This document shows, in pieces, positions 36,565 to 44,913 of a DNA stretch of 64,000 bases. Every line of letters starts with the position of its first letter. The stretch's first letter is position 1. The stretch is from Clostridiales bacterium (GTDB taxonomy: Bacteria > Bacillota > Clostridia > Oscillospirales > Oscillospiraceae), in the NCBI GenBank assembly GCA_029268065.1, contig JAJUHC010000006.1, forward strand, positions 28,766-92,765, read 5' to 3'. Made by a program: the position numbers and the translations under genes. The notes beneath the pieces were generated by a model that saw nothing but the letters and a program-made list of their open reading frames with translations, was not told the origin of the DNA and did not search any database.

Positions 36565-37715
36565 TGTTGGAGTTCCCCGTTCAAATATGTATTTGCGGTT
36601 TCGTTTATGGTTTTTATGACGTAGTCGTTTGAATAGATGAGGCGCAGCGCTTCCCTGAAAAGCGGTAAAGAGTCGCCGGAAAAGGCGAGGTCAAGCCTGC
36701 CGCGGGCGTTTTCGAGCATACGGTCGATTGTGTTCACATTAGCGTAGGAATTGTAGCCGAAGACCTTCATTTCGGAGTCGTTCCATATCAAAAGGCCGTT
36801 GCTTTTGGCGACGGTTCCCAGCTCCGGAGTGAATTTGGAGTCGAGAGAGACGATGATGCTGTTCACCCTCGCAGCGTCGCGCAGAAGCGCCGAGGCCCGT
36901 CCGTAATCATAAGACACGTTCTCAGAGCAAATTATGCCCAGACCGTGCCCGGAGCCCGCAATCCTTCTTATAAGGTCGGGGTTATCGCGGATCTCCTCGG
37001 GGGTTACAAAAAAGCAGGCGCTGTAACCGTAATATGAAAGTAAGTCCAGCATGCTTTCGGTGGAGTCCCCTATCCCGCGGACGCTAAGGTAGATGTAAGC
37101 GTACCTGTTGGTAGGCTCCGGAGTCTCGGAGACGGAGGGCGTGGGGGAAGCGGGCTCCGGAGACGAGGCGGACGGCGACACCGCCGGGGCATGGTCTGAG
37201 AGGTACTTATTCATCATGGATTGCATCTTCAGCGCCGAAAGCCTTGCAAAATCGTCGTCTGAAATCGTGGAGCCGGATCCCTTGATCCTCAAAAATACTC
37301 CGGTATTATTGGAGTATATGGAAAACTTAAAGCCAAAATACTGGCATACTCTGACGGCCGGCACATAAACGCCGGAATTGTAATAAATCGCCTGAAAGCC
37401 GTAGCCGCGTCCCCTGTTGTCGTAGGTGTTGCCGCTGCCCAGCTCAAAGCTTATGGATTTTTCGTCGGAGTAGATTGTGGCGATCCGCTTGTCCCGATCA
37501 TAGGTGGAATATGTCGAGAGCGTATACTGGTTGAATACCGAAAGAGGGACATAGTAGACCTCTCCGATTTTCACGGGCATGGTTTCGTCGTTAAGGTCCA
37601 AAAGGCGGTCGTTAACGACGGTAAAGTAAATTTCGGTTTCAGCCGCGGCCCATTTGAGAGGCAGAACCGCCGCAATGCAAAATGCTATTATAAGCAAAAG
37701 CGCCGCTTTTTTCAC
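36561..37715 (-). CDS. Secreted protein: copper-amine-oxidase-like N-domain, Ser/Pro linker, degenerate polysaccharide-deacetylase-like C-domain
   Basis: 384 residues. A signal peptide (MKKAALLLIIAFCIAAVLPL) precedes a domain of ~120 residues with the repeat pattern of the copper amine oxidase N-terminal-like wall domain. A low-complexity linker rich in Ser, Pro and Thr follows (about residues 175-205). The C-terminal ~180 residues recall NodB deacetylases (LLSYYGYSACFFVTPEEIRDN, then SGHGLGI), but the metal-binding His pair of NodB is missing. It is probably a cell-surface binding protein rather than an active deacetylase. It is operonic with the GlmU-like gene. Confidence 0.6.
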   Translation of the reverse strand: MKKAALLLIIAFCIAAVLPLKWAAAETEIYFTVVNDRLLDLNDETMPVKIGEVYYVPLSVFNQYTLSTYSTYDRDKRIATIYSDEKSISFELGSGNTYDNRGRGYGFQAIYYNSGVYVPAVRVCQYFGFKFSIYSNNTGVFLRIKGSGSTISDDDFARLSALKMQSMMNKYLSDHAPAVSPSASSPEPASPTPSVSETPEPTNRYAYIYLSVRGIGDSTESMLDLLSYYGYSACFFVTPEEIRDNPDLIRRIAGSGHGLGIICSENVSYDYGRASALLRDAARVNSIIVSLDSKFTPELGTVAKSNGLLIWNDSEMKVFGYNSYANVNTIDRMLENARGRLDLAFSGDSLPLFREALRLIYSNDYVIKTINETANTYLNGELQQ

Positions 37716-38041
37716 GTCGCACCCCTTTCAGGCAGCTGCTGTAATTATTATCCCACGAAGCCTATACTAGCATAAAAAGCACAAAGCCGCAAGTATGAAC
37801 GTACACATGGGCTTTTGTCTATAATTGCATAATACTTCGAAAATAATTACAAAATTTTATCGTTATTGAAAATTGCGTTCATTTGCTGCCTGTGCTATAC
37901 TATTATATAGTTAGATATGGGCGTTTTATTGGGCAAAAGCATCGTATGCTAAATATTTTGAAATATTAAGCAGTATGAGACGGCCGGTTTTCCCATCTGA
38001 GGCGGTTTCATGCTTGTTTTATTATCTGAGAGGCTATCCGA
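37716..38041. other. Intergenic region between divergent units
   Basis: The 326-base gap holds the AT-rich promoter region of the MFS genes and otherwise no ORF, hairpin or RNA gene that I can support. The left part must also hold the promoter of the minus-strand gene, which I could not pinpoint. Confidence 0.5.
37873..37911 (+). promoter_or_regulatory. Promoter region of the MFS gene pair
   Basis: Two overlapping options: TTGCGT-17-TATACT (-10 at 37896-37901) and TTGCTG-17-TATAGT (-10 at 37906-37911), both about 140 bases before the first MFS gene. Confidence 0.5.
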
Positions 38042-39280
38042 ATGAACGAAGGTCAAAACGGGAAGGTACTGAACAAAACGTTTGTCTGCTGCATGCTGTG
38101 TCAGGTCTGCCATGGGATGGCGGCCTTTATGGCGAATCCTCTTATATCCTCATATGCGGCGTATATGGGGGCCGGCGCGAAGCTGGTGGGGCTCCTCACG
38201 GGGCTTTATCTCGGGGTGTCGGTGCTCATGAGGCCATTCGCGGGGCCTGCGGTCGTCCGGATGGATAAGAAGAAGCTGCTGGTGGTTACATATACCATCG
38301 GCGCCGTCGTGAATTTCTGCTATGGCGCCTTCAGCAATATGACGGTCTTTGTGCTGGCGAGGGCCTTTCACGGACTGCAGTATTCGCTGATGGGCACGCT
38401 GCTCATTACGATTGCCGGCGACAGCCTGCCCAAGGACAAAATGGGCTCCGGCCTCGGGCTTTTCGGAATCGGCACCGCGGTATCCGGGGCGATCGGACCC
38501 TCGGTCGGACTGGCGCTGAGGTCTTGGGGCACTGCGACCTTCGGGACGCTCGGCGGGTACAAGGTGATGTTTTTCGCGGCGTCCGCGCTCGTCTGCTGCG
38601 CGCTGATACCTTGCTCCATGATAAAGGTAAAAAAACGCTCCAAGGAGGAGCTTATGGGGACGGGAGCCTGGTACAGGAATATCATCGCTTTGCCCGCGCT
38701 TCCCTCCGCCGTCTGCAATATGTTTTTTGCGATGGCCTTCGCCCTTTACAGCGCCTACATGGTTCCTTATGCCGAGGAGAAGGGCTTTGCCGGGGTAACG
38801 CTGTATTTCACCTTCTATGCGTTCATTATGCTCTTGTCCCGCCCGCTCGCGGGAAGGCTCACAGACAAATACGGGCCCGCGGCGGTTATTTATCCCAGCT
38901 CCGTTTTTTTCATCATCTCGTTTCTGATGCTCTGGGGCGCGCGGAATGTTTACACGGTTTACGCGACCGCAATCTTTTCGGCACTGGGATACGGCGCCGC
39001 GTATCCCGCTCTTCAGACCAACAGCCTGAGGTCAGTGCCTTCGATAAGGCGAGGCGTGGCGAGCAACACAAGCTATTTCGGCATAGATCTCGGAGGCTTT
39101 TTGGGACCTACATACGGGGGGTTCATAATATCGGCCTTCCTGAATACCGGAAAGGCATATTCCACGATGTATCTTTTCGGGATAATCCCGGTGCTGCTTG
39201 CCGTACTGACATATACCTTTACGAAAAAATATATGGACAGGGCAATGGTACTGGCGGCTGCCGTGGAAAGCGAGTATTAA
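38042..39280 (+). CDS. MFS transporter (first of a tandem pair)
   Basis: 412-residue major facilitator protein with about 12 helices. The loop between helices 2 and 3 reads GLYLGVSVLMRPFAGPAV, and the second-half counterpart ILLSRPLAGRLTDKYG matches the MFS motif A. The start follows GAGAGG. The next gene is a close paralogue with the same motifs in the same places. Substrate unknown; a drug or metabolite exporter is most likely. Confidence 0.85.
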   Translation: MNEGQNGKVLNKTFVCCMLCQVCHGMAAFMANPLISSYAAYMGAGAKLVGLLTGLYLGVSVLMRPFAGPAVVRMDKKKLLVVTYTIGAVVNFCYGAFSNMTVFVLARAFHGLQYSLMGTLLITIAGDSLPKDKMGSGLGLFGIGTAVSGAIGPSVGLALRSWGTATFGTLGGYKVMFFAASALVCCALIPCSMIKVKKRSKEELMGTGAWYRNIIALPALPSAVCNMFFAMAFALYSAYMVPYAEEKGFAGVTLYFTFYAFIMLLSRPLAGRLTDKYGPAAVIYPSSVFFIISFLMLWGARNVYTVYATAIFSALGYGAAYPALQTNSLRSVPSIRRGVASNTSYFGIDLGGFLGPTYGGFIISAFLNTGKAYSTMYLFGIIPVLLAVLTYTFTKKYMDRAMVLAAAVESEY

Positions 39281-39306
39281 CAACTTGTTTTGGAAAGTGA
39301 GTATTT

Positions 39307-40584
39307 ATGGAGAGAAGCGAATCTATGATGATAAATGAGGTTCAAGTGAGAGAAAAAAGTGAAAAGCAAGTTCCGACGATTTGGAACAGGACCTTTGTTT
39401 GCGTCATGATCAGTCAGGTATGCCTGGCCATGTCCCAATCAATAACAAGTCCGCTTGTATCGTCATATGCGGCGTTCCTCGGGGCGGGAGCGGTTCTTAT
39501 CGGCGTGCTGACAGGGCTTTATTTCGGAGTGGCCGTTGCGATGCGCCCTGTGGCGGGGCCCGCCGTGGTATTTCTCGATAAGAAGGTGCTGCTGATTTCG
39601 GCGAACATACTGGGGATTCTGGTCAATTTCTTTTACGCGACCTTCAACAACATTCCCCTTTTCGTCGTGGCAAGAGTGCTGCACGGGATCCAGTTCAGCA
39701 TTATCGGTTCTCTAGTCGTGACGATAGCGGGAGACAGCCTTCCAAAGGAAAAGCTCGGCTCCGGTCTCGGCATTTTCGGGATAAGCACAGCGGTACCCAC
39801 GGCCGTCGGAGCGACCGTCGGACTGGCGATAAGGACATGGGGGAACGCGCGCTTCGGCGTAGTAGGGGGGTATAAGGCCATATTCTACGCCGCGACCATT
39901 TTCATGGTTTTCTCCCTTATTCCGAGCTTTTTTGTGGAGCCCGTCAGGCGCTCGAAGGAGGAACTTGCGGCCGGAGGGCCCTGGTATAAAAGCATTATAG
40001 CGCTGCCAGCCGTCCCGCCCTCGATTTGCAACATGCTGCTGTCCATGTCTTCTGCGCTTTTCAGTGCGTATCTGGTTCCGTATGCGGCAGAAAAGGGCTT
40101 TTCCGGCATCTCTCTGTTCTTCACCTTTTACGCCGCAACGATGATAATCTCAAGACCGCTTTTCGGAAAGCTCGTCGACAAGCACGGAGGAACCGTTGTC
40201 TTTCTGCCCTGCATAATATTCCTTATGATTACCTTTGTGCTGCTATGGCTTGCCAAAGGCATTCTGCTGGTATATGTGGGCGCGTTGATTGCGGGCATAG
40301 GCTACGGCGGGGCGTTCCCCTCCATTCAGGCCTGCTGTCTTCAGACGATGCCAGCCTTCAGGCGCGGGGTTGCCAGCAACACCAATTTTCTGGGTGTGGA
40401 CCTCGGGATGTTTGCAGGTCCCGCTCTCGCGGGCGTTGTAATATCGGCCTTCATAGGGAGCGGCAAGGCCTATTCGATTATGTACCTGTTTGCGACGATA
40501 CCGCTTATACTTTCGCTTGTGCTGCTTCTGGCGTTTAAAGGGTACATAGACCGAAGGATAAAAGAAGTGTCTGAAATGGATTGA
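39307..40584 (+). CDS. MFS transporter (second of a tandem pair)
   Basis: 425 residues, strongly similar to the preceding gene along its length (for example GSGLGIFGISTAV against GSGLGLFGIGTAV, and RRGVASNTNFLGVDLG against RRGVASNTSYFGIDLG). It has a ~20-residue charged N-terminal extension. It ends at a strong terminator, so both genes appear to be one unit. The pair probably arose by gene duplication and may have split specificity; heterodimers are not usual for MFS proteins. Confidence 0.85.
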   Translation: MERSESMMINEVQVREKSEKQVPTIWNRTFVCVMISQVCLAMSQSITSPLVSSYAAFLGAGAVLIGVLTGLYFGVAVAMRPVAGPAVVFLDKKVLLISANILGILVNFFYATFNNIPLFVVARVLHGIQFSIIGSLVVTIAGDSLPKEKLGSGLGIFGISTAVPTAVGATVGLAIRTWGNARFGVVGGYKAIFYAATIFMVFSLIPSFFVEPVRRSKEELAAGGPWYKSIIALPAVPPSICNMLLSMSSALFSAYLVPYAAEKGFSGISLFFTFYAATMIISRPLFGKLVDKHGGTVVFLPCIIFLMITFVLLWLAKGILLVYVGALIAGIGYGGAFPSIQACCLQTMPAFRRGVASNTNFLGVDLGMFAGPALAGVVISAFIGSGKAYSIMYLFATIPLILSLVLLLAFKGYIDRRIKEVSEMD

Positions 40585-40597
40585 TTTAAGAGTCTCG

Positions 40598-40630
40598 GCA
40601 TACGCGGCGTCCGCCGCGTATGCTTTTTTG
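40598..40630 (+). terminator. Terminator of the MFS pair
   Basis: Stem GCATACGCGGC / GCCGCGTATGC with a 4-base loop, followed by TTTTTT. Confidence 0.88.
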
Positions 40631-40765
40631 CTTTTATGGGCGCTTTTGCCAAACTGTAATATAAGGGTGGTTGCATTTTTGGCGTTACAGAGCCCAAATC
40701 GGGTCCGAGATAGGCAAAATATTGTAGCAACGCGTTTGTTTGCGAATATAGTGGTTGTAGAGGTG

Positions 40766-41212
40766 ATGGCGTTGGACACAAGAGAGCTGTTTGCGAGGCT
40801 TATCAAATGCGAGGCGGGCGGCGAGGGTATCGACGGGATGAGGGCCGTAGCGACCGTAGTAATGAACAGAGTTCACGTACCGAACGGCGAATATCAGAGG
40901 GTGAATCAGGGGAGTCTCAGGAGGGTTATAGAGCAGCCTTATCAGTTTACCTGCATGATGACGACCGTTTACGGAGAGCCGAACCCGCAGAACGTCTGGA
41001 CGGCCACGCCGGACGACATACACTACGAGGTGGCGGACTGGGCCATACAAAACGGTGTTTTTTCCGGAGTGGGTTCGCAGTCTCTTTGGTATATGAACCC
41101 CTTCAACCCGAACTGCCCGGGCCTTTTTCCGTACAACGGGACCGGCTACTGGCTGACAAGGATAAATCAGCATTGCTTCTACAATCCCACGGCGGCTTAT
41201 GCCCAGACATAA
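40766..41212 (+). CDS. cwlJ: Cell wall hydrolase, CwlJ type (spore cortex lytic)
   Basis: About 149 residues without a signal peptide, like B. subtilis CwlJ and unlike SleB. The catalytic region reads LIKCEAGGEGIDGMRAVA with the active Glu, and the conserved C-terminal part contains SLWYMNP and HCFYNPTA. The enzyme degrades spore cortex during germination. The track adds 46 upstream codons that have no ribosome site. ATG 40766 abuts GAGGTG; TTG 40772 (eight bases after GAGG) is an equally good start. gerQ-like follows, the known partner of CwlJ. Confidence 0.85.
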   Translation: MALDTRELFARLIKCEAGGEGIDGMRAVATVVMNRVHVPNGEYQRVNQGSLRRVIEQPYQFTCMMTTVYGEPNPQNVWTATPDDIHYEVADWAIQNGVFSGVGSQSLWYMNPFNPNCPGLFPYNGTGYWLTRINQHCFYNPTAAYAQT

Positions 41213-41231
41213 ATTTTAATGAGGTGATAAT

Positions 41232-41687
41232 ATGCCTATCAACTGGACAGACAACAAGGTTTTCAATTCTAATCCGCAGCAGAGGACGGCCTACAACACG
41301 AAAGCGCCGATGCAGCCGGCTCCGCAAATGGAAAATATTCAGATGAGCCACAAAATGAGCGTTCAGGGCGATACGATGAACGCCAAGGATATGACGGGCG
41401 GGCAAATGATGAATGAAAGAATGATGAACAGCGACGAGATGAACGGGGATATGATGTTCCAGCAGGGTCCGCCTCCGGTAATGGATAAGCATTATCTTGC
41501 GGGATATCTTGCCGCCAATATCGGAAAAAACGTCAGGGCTGAATTCGCGCTTCCCGGAGGCTTTTTCATCGACAAAGCCGGCATACTGAGGGAAGTCGGG
41601 GTCAATTACTTTGTTTTGGAGGATAATATTTCGCACGCGCGCATAGTCTGCGACCTCTATTCCGTAAAATTCCTGACCATACTTTGA
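41232..41687 (+). CDS. GerQ-like spore coat protein
   Basis: 151 residues. The first ~80 are rich in Met, Gln, Asn and Pro, and look disordered. The last ~65 (YLAGYLAANIGKNVRAEF...GILREVGVNYFVLED...YSVKFLTI) follow the same pattern of strands as the GerQ domain (GK-V, then a G-hydrophobic-G strand, then a YxxxxxxI end). GerQ anchors CwlJ in the spore, and in many Clostridia the two genes are adjacent. The call rests on pattern and neighbourhood rather than a clear motif. The Met content of the N-terminal region (about 18 of 80) is unusual. Confidence 0.62.
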   Translation: MPINWTDNKVFNSNPQQRTAYNTKAPMQPAPQMENIQMSHKMSVQGDTMNAKDMTGGQMMNERMMNSDEMNGDMMFQQGPPPVMDKHYLAGYLAANIGKNVRAEFALPGGFFIDKAGILREVGVNYFVLEDNISHARIVCDLYSVKFLTIL

Positions 41688-41726
41688 CATTAACTTTCTT
41701 TACATATTTTTGGACTGCGGACTGGG

Positions 41727-41759
41727 AATTCCCCGAATCATACGGGGAATTTCGTTTTT
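41727..41759 (+). terminator. Terminator of cwlJ-gerQ
   Basis: 9-bp stem AATTCCCCG / CGGGGAATT with TTTTT following. Confidence 0.8.
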
Positions 41760-41785
41760 CTTATGGAAAAGCCGCATTGTTTGTG

Positions 41786-41808
41786 GGATAATATCCGCAG
41801 GGCGGATA
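41786..41808. repeat. Partial copy of the dispersed palindromic repeat
   Basis: ATAATATCCGCAGGGCGGATAC closely matches the hairpin TATAATATCCGCAGAGCGGATATTATA at 57570-57596. It lies just upstream of a response regulator gene, as does the other copy. Confidence 0.55.
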
Positions 41809-41852
41809 CCGTCCCGCAGAAGCAGTTTTTTCTTGTGAACGGAGTGATTTTT

Positions 41853-42545
41853 ATGGCGTCGATTCTTATAGCGGACGATAACAGGCAGATAACCTCCATC
41901 CTGGAGGAATATGCGAAAAAAGAGGGGCATACCACCAGGACCGCTTTCGACGGCGAAGAGGCTCTCGAGCTTTTCAGGAGCTTTAAGCCCGATGTAGTGC
42001 TCCTCGACGTCATGATGCCGAAAACTGACGGTTTTGAGGTCTGCCGCGAAATCCGGAAAGCTTCGGGCACGCCCGTAATAATGATAACCGCGAGGGGCGA
42101 GGATTTTGAAAAGATCATGGGCCTTGACATAGGCGCGGACGACTACATCATTAAGCCCTTTTCTCCCGGGGAGGTTATGGCAAGGGTACGCGCTATTTTG
42201 CGCCGCGTCCAGTCGGACGGGCAGAAGAAAAAGCAGCTTTCATATCGGGACCTCGTTATCGACCTCGAGGACTACACAGTGACGGTCGGGGGGCACGATG
42301 TCCCTCTCACGAAAAAGGAGCTTGAGATACTGTGGACGCTTGCTTCGAACAAGAGCAAGGTTTTTTCGAGGGACAACCTTCTGAACAGCCTATGGGGCTA
42401 CGACTACTTCGGCGACAACAGAACCGTGGATTCTCACATCAAGAGGCTCCGCGCAAAGCTCGACGAATATCCGCACGAGGGCTGGGAGATAAGAACCATA
42501 TGGGGAGTCGGCTATAAATTCGAGGTAAAATCCGATGAAAAATAA
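41853..42545 (+). CDS. OmpR-family response regulator
   Basis: 230 residues with a receiver domain (acidic pair in ILIADDN, phosphoacceptor Asp in LLDVMMPKTDGF, Lys in IIKPFSP) and a C-terminal winged helix (LTKKELEILWTLASNKSKVFSRDNLL, then RTVDSHIKRLRAKL). ATG 41853 with GGAG upstream replaces the longer track start. It overlaps the next gene, a histidine kinase, by 11 bases. The signal is unknown. Confidence 0.93.
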   Translation: MASILIADDNRQITSILEEYAKKEGHTTRTAFDGEEALELFRSFKPDVVLLDVMMPKTDGFEVCREIRKASGTPVIMITARGEDFEKIMGLDIGADDYIIKPFSPGEVMARVRAILRRVQSDGQKKKQLSYRDLVIDLEDYTVTVGGHDVPLTKKELEILWTLASNKSKVFSRDNLLNSLWGYDYFGDNRTVDSHIKRLRAKLDEYPHEGWEIRTIWGVGYKFEVKSDEK

Positions 42546-44028
42546 GATAGCCTTCAGGCTCATGCTTGCCTTTCTCTCGGCTCTTCTGATATTTTCACTT
42601 GTTATCGGGGGCGTTTTTATCGCTCTTTTCCGCAGCAATACGATGAACGCAAAAAAGACCGAGCTGGAAACCCGCGCGAAATCGATTGCCGCAACGCTCT
42701 CCTCCGTGAACGCTCAATCAGGAACGGGCAAGGGGAAAAACGGCGGCGGAATGTCGGGCGGGGGTGCGGGCGGCGGAGAGCAGATCGGATACGGTGTGCT
42801 TATGCGCTATATGAACGAAATCTCCGGCGCCAACGTCTGGGTCGTAGATCAAAGCCTCCAGCTTATCACCTCAAGGATGGGCGGCAGGCAGTATCATTAT
42901 TCAGACCTGCCGAGGAACGCGGAAGAGGTGGTCCAGGAGGTGTTCAAGGGCAACACAACCTTCAGCGAGGATTTCAGCACGCTTTTAAACGCGCCCACGC
43001 TTACCGTCGGCACGCCGATAATGTCCGGCGGCGCCGTAGCCGGGGCCGTGCTGCTCCATTCCCCCGTGCAGGGCATTACAGAAGTGACGACACAGGGAAC
43101 GCGGATTCTGCTTGTCAGCCTTTTTGCGGCGCTGGCGCTTTCGCTCCTGCTTTCCGCGGCTCTCGCCTACAACTTCACAAAGCCGCTCAGAATAATGAAA
43201 AGGACCGCTGTGAGCATAGCCTCCGGCGACTATTCCGCAAGAACCGGCATCATCAAAAGGGATGAAATCGGCGAGCTCGCCGAGGCCATCGACACTATGA
43301 GCGGCAGGCTCCACGAAGCTCGGCTTGAAAGCGAAAAGCTCGAAAGGCTCCGGCGTGAGTTTGTGGCGAACATATCCCACGAGCTGAAAACTCCGGTCAC
43401 GGTTCTCAGAGGCTCGCTTGAGGCCTTGTGCGATGAGGTGGTGACGGAGCCGGGGCAGGTGAAAAGCTATCACAGCCAGATGCTGGCCGAAACCCTTTAT
43501 CTGCAGAGGCTTATTAACGACCTTCTTGACCTTTCAAGGCTCCAGAACACCGACTTTAAAATTGAAGCCTCCGAAATAAACCTCGGCGAGGTCCTGAGAG
43601 ACTCCGTCCACAGCGCGGGCAGGCTTGCGGCTAAAAAGGACATTGAAATAAGGGAGAAGCTTGACGAACAATTTTTTAGAGTAACGGGCGACTACGGGCG
43701 GCTCAGGCAGATGTTCCTAATAATACTCGACAACGCCGTGAAGTTTTCGCCTCCCGGCTCCGAGATCACGGTTTCGCTTGAAAACGGTACGGTATCCGTG
43801 AGCGACAGCGGCGTCGGTATTCCGGAGAAGGAGCTCCCTTACATCTTCGACAGGTTTTATAAAACAAAGTCTGAGGAAAACAAAAGCGGCTCGGGGCTCG
43901 GCCTTGCCATCGCAAAGCAGATCGCCGAGCGGCACGGCGTCACCATAAGCGTTGAAAGCAGGGAGAGCGAAGGCACGACCTTCAGGTTTCATTTCAGGAA
44001 TTCAGACTTAAATACAAACAGGCTGTAA
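42535..44028 (+). CDS. Sensor histidine kinase with Gly-rich external segment
   Basis: 497 residues. One N-terminal membrane helix (about 5-27), an external domain of ~160 residues, a second helix (about 190-212), HAMP, HisKA with the phosphoacceptor VANISHELKTPV, and a HATPase domain (NAVKFSPPG, DSGVGIP, GSGLGLAIAKQ). Residues ~63-82 of the external region are a run of Gly, Lys, Ser and Asn (GKGKNGGGMSGGGAGGG), an unusual linker. Its last codons form the left arm of a strong hairpin (44021-44054). Confidence 0.92.
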   Translation: MKNKIAFRLMLAFLSALLIFSLVIGGVFIALFRSNTMNAKKTELETRAKSIAATLSSVNAQSGTGKGKNGGGMSGGGAGGGEQIGYGVLMRYMNEISGANVWVVDQSLQLITSRMGGRQYHYSDLPRNAEEVVQEVFKGNTTFSEDFSTLLNAPTLTVGTPIMSGGAVAGAVLLHSPVQGITEVTTQGTRILLVSLFAALALSLLLSAALAYNFTKPLRIMKRTAVSIASGDYSARTGIIKRDEIGELAEAIDTMSGRLHEARLESEKLERLRREFVANISHELKTPVTVLRGSLEALCDEVVTEPGQVKSYHSQMLAETLYLQRLINDLLDLSRLQNTDFKIEASEINLGEVLRDSVHSAGRLAAKKDIEIREKLDEQFFRVTGDYGRLRQMFLIILDNAVKFSPPGSEITVSLENGTVSVSDSGVGIPEKELPYIFDRFYKTKSEENKSGSGLGLAIAKQIAERHGVTISVESRESEGTTFRFHFRNSDLNTNRL

Positions 44029-44054
44029 TTGCCGGTTAGCCGGCAATTACAGCC
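44021..44054. terminator. 15-bp hairpin overlapping the histidine kinase stop
   Basis: GGCTGTAATTGCCGG / CCGGCAATTACAGCC, loop TTAG. The kinase stop codon lies within the left arm. It has no T tract directly behind it; two further palindromes follow. Confidence 0.6.
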
Positions 44055-44056
44055 TG

Positions 44057-44085
44057 AGCGTGTCGAAATAGCCTTTCGACACGCT
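44057..44085. repeat. Palindromic repeat, type B, copy 1
   Basis: Arms AGCGTGTCGAAA / TTTCGACACGCT, loop TAGCC. The same 12-base arms recur at 49849-49877 with a different loop (CGCTT), which points to a conserved hairpin rather than a chance repeat. Confidence 0.75.
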
Positions 44086-44093
44086 TAAAGGGA

Positions 44094-44118
44094 GGGTATC
44101 GGATACCCCCCCATTTTT
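44094..44118. repeat. Palindrome GGGTATC-GATACCC with T/A run
   Basis: GGGTATCGGATACCCC, followed by CCATTTTTTT. It shares its core with the larger palindrome at 49824-49848. With the T run it may terminate the kinase transcript or, in reverse, the thi operon. Confidence 0.55.
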
Positions 44119-44913
44119 TTAAAACGTAGGAGCTATATTGCACATATGGTCTAACGGTCCGCTTCCCTTCCCGAGGTCAAGACCCGCCCTTAACGCGGCA
44201 GTGACATAAGCCTTCGCGCCCGCTATGCTTTCCTCAAGGCTGCGGCCCGCGGCAAGGTTGCAGGCTATCGCCGAGGAGAAGGTGCAGCCCGTGCCGTGCG
44301 TATTCGGATTATCAACCCTTTCGCAAGGGTACCAGCGCAGCTCACCCTTCCGATACAGGAGGTCGTCCGCGGAAGCGGGGAGGTGCCCGCCCTTTATCAT
44401 CACGCCGCCAGGGATGAAGGCTGATATTTTCTCCGCCGCCTCAATCATATCCTCGCGGCTTTTGATTTCTATGCCGCAGAGGGCTTCCGCCTCGGGAATA
44501 TTCGGCGTTATTACCGTGCCGAGCGGCAGCAGTCTCTTCACAAGCGCTTCCATAGCCTCCTCAGACAAAAGGCGGCTCCCGCTTGTAGCTATCATCACGG
44601 GGTCCACCACGATGTTTTCGGCCCCGTATTCAATGAGCTTGTCCGCTATGGCGTTTATGATGCCGGGACTCGAGACCATGCCGATCTTGACGGCGTCCGG
44701 GCGTATATCCTCGAAGATACAGTCTATCTGCTGCTTAACGAACTCGGGAGAGGCCTCGAAAATCCCGAAAACGCCCGTCGTATTCTGGGCCGTAAGGGCC
44801 GTAATGGCGCTCATCGCATACATTTTATGCGCGGTTATGGTCTTGATGTCCGCCTGTATGCCGGCTCCGCCGCTGGAATCCGAGCCCGCTATAGTAAGAA
44901 CCTTTTTCATCAC
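44119..44913 (-). CDS. thiD: Hydroxymethylpyrimidine/phosphomethylpyrimidine kinase
   Basis: 264 residues. This ribokinase-fold enzyme phosphorylates HMP twice to HMP-PP. The N-terminal TIAGSDSSGGAGIQADIKT and the active-site region NPNTHGTGCTFSSAIACNLA are diagnostic, including the anion-hole GTGC. Its start overlaps the stop of the HAD phosphatase gene by four bases. It is the last gene of the TPP-riboswitch operon. Confidence 0.95.
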   Translation of the reverse strand: MMKKVLTIAGSDSSGGAGIQADIKTITAHKMYAMSAITALTAQNTTGVFGIFEASPEFVKQQIDCIFEDIRPDAVKIGMVSSPGIINAIADKLIEYGAENIVVDPVMIATSGSRLLSEEAMEALVKRLLPLGTVITPNIPEAEALCGIEIKSREDMIEAAEKISAFIPGGVMIKGGHLPASADDLLYRKGELRWYPCERVDNPNTHGTGCTFSSAIACNLAAGRSLEESIAGAKAYVTAALRAGLDLGKGSGPLDHMCNIAPTF

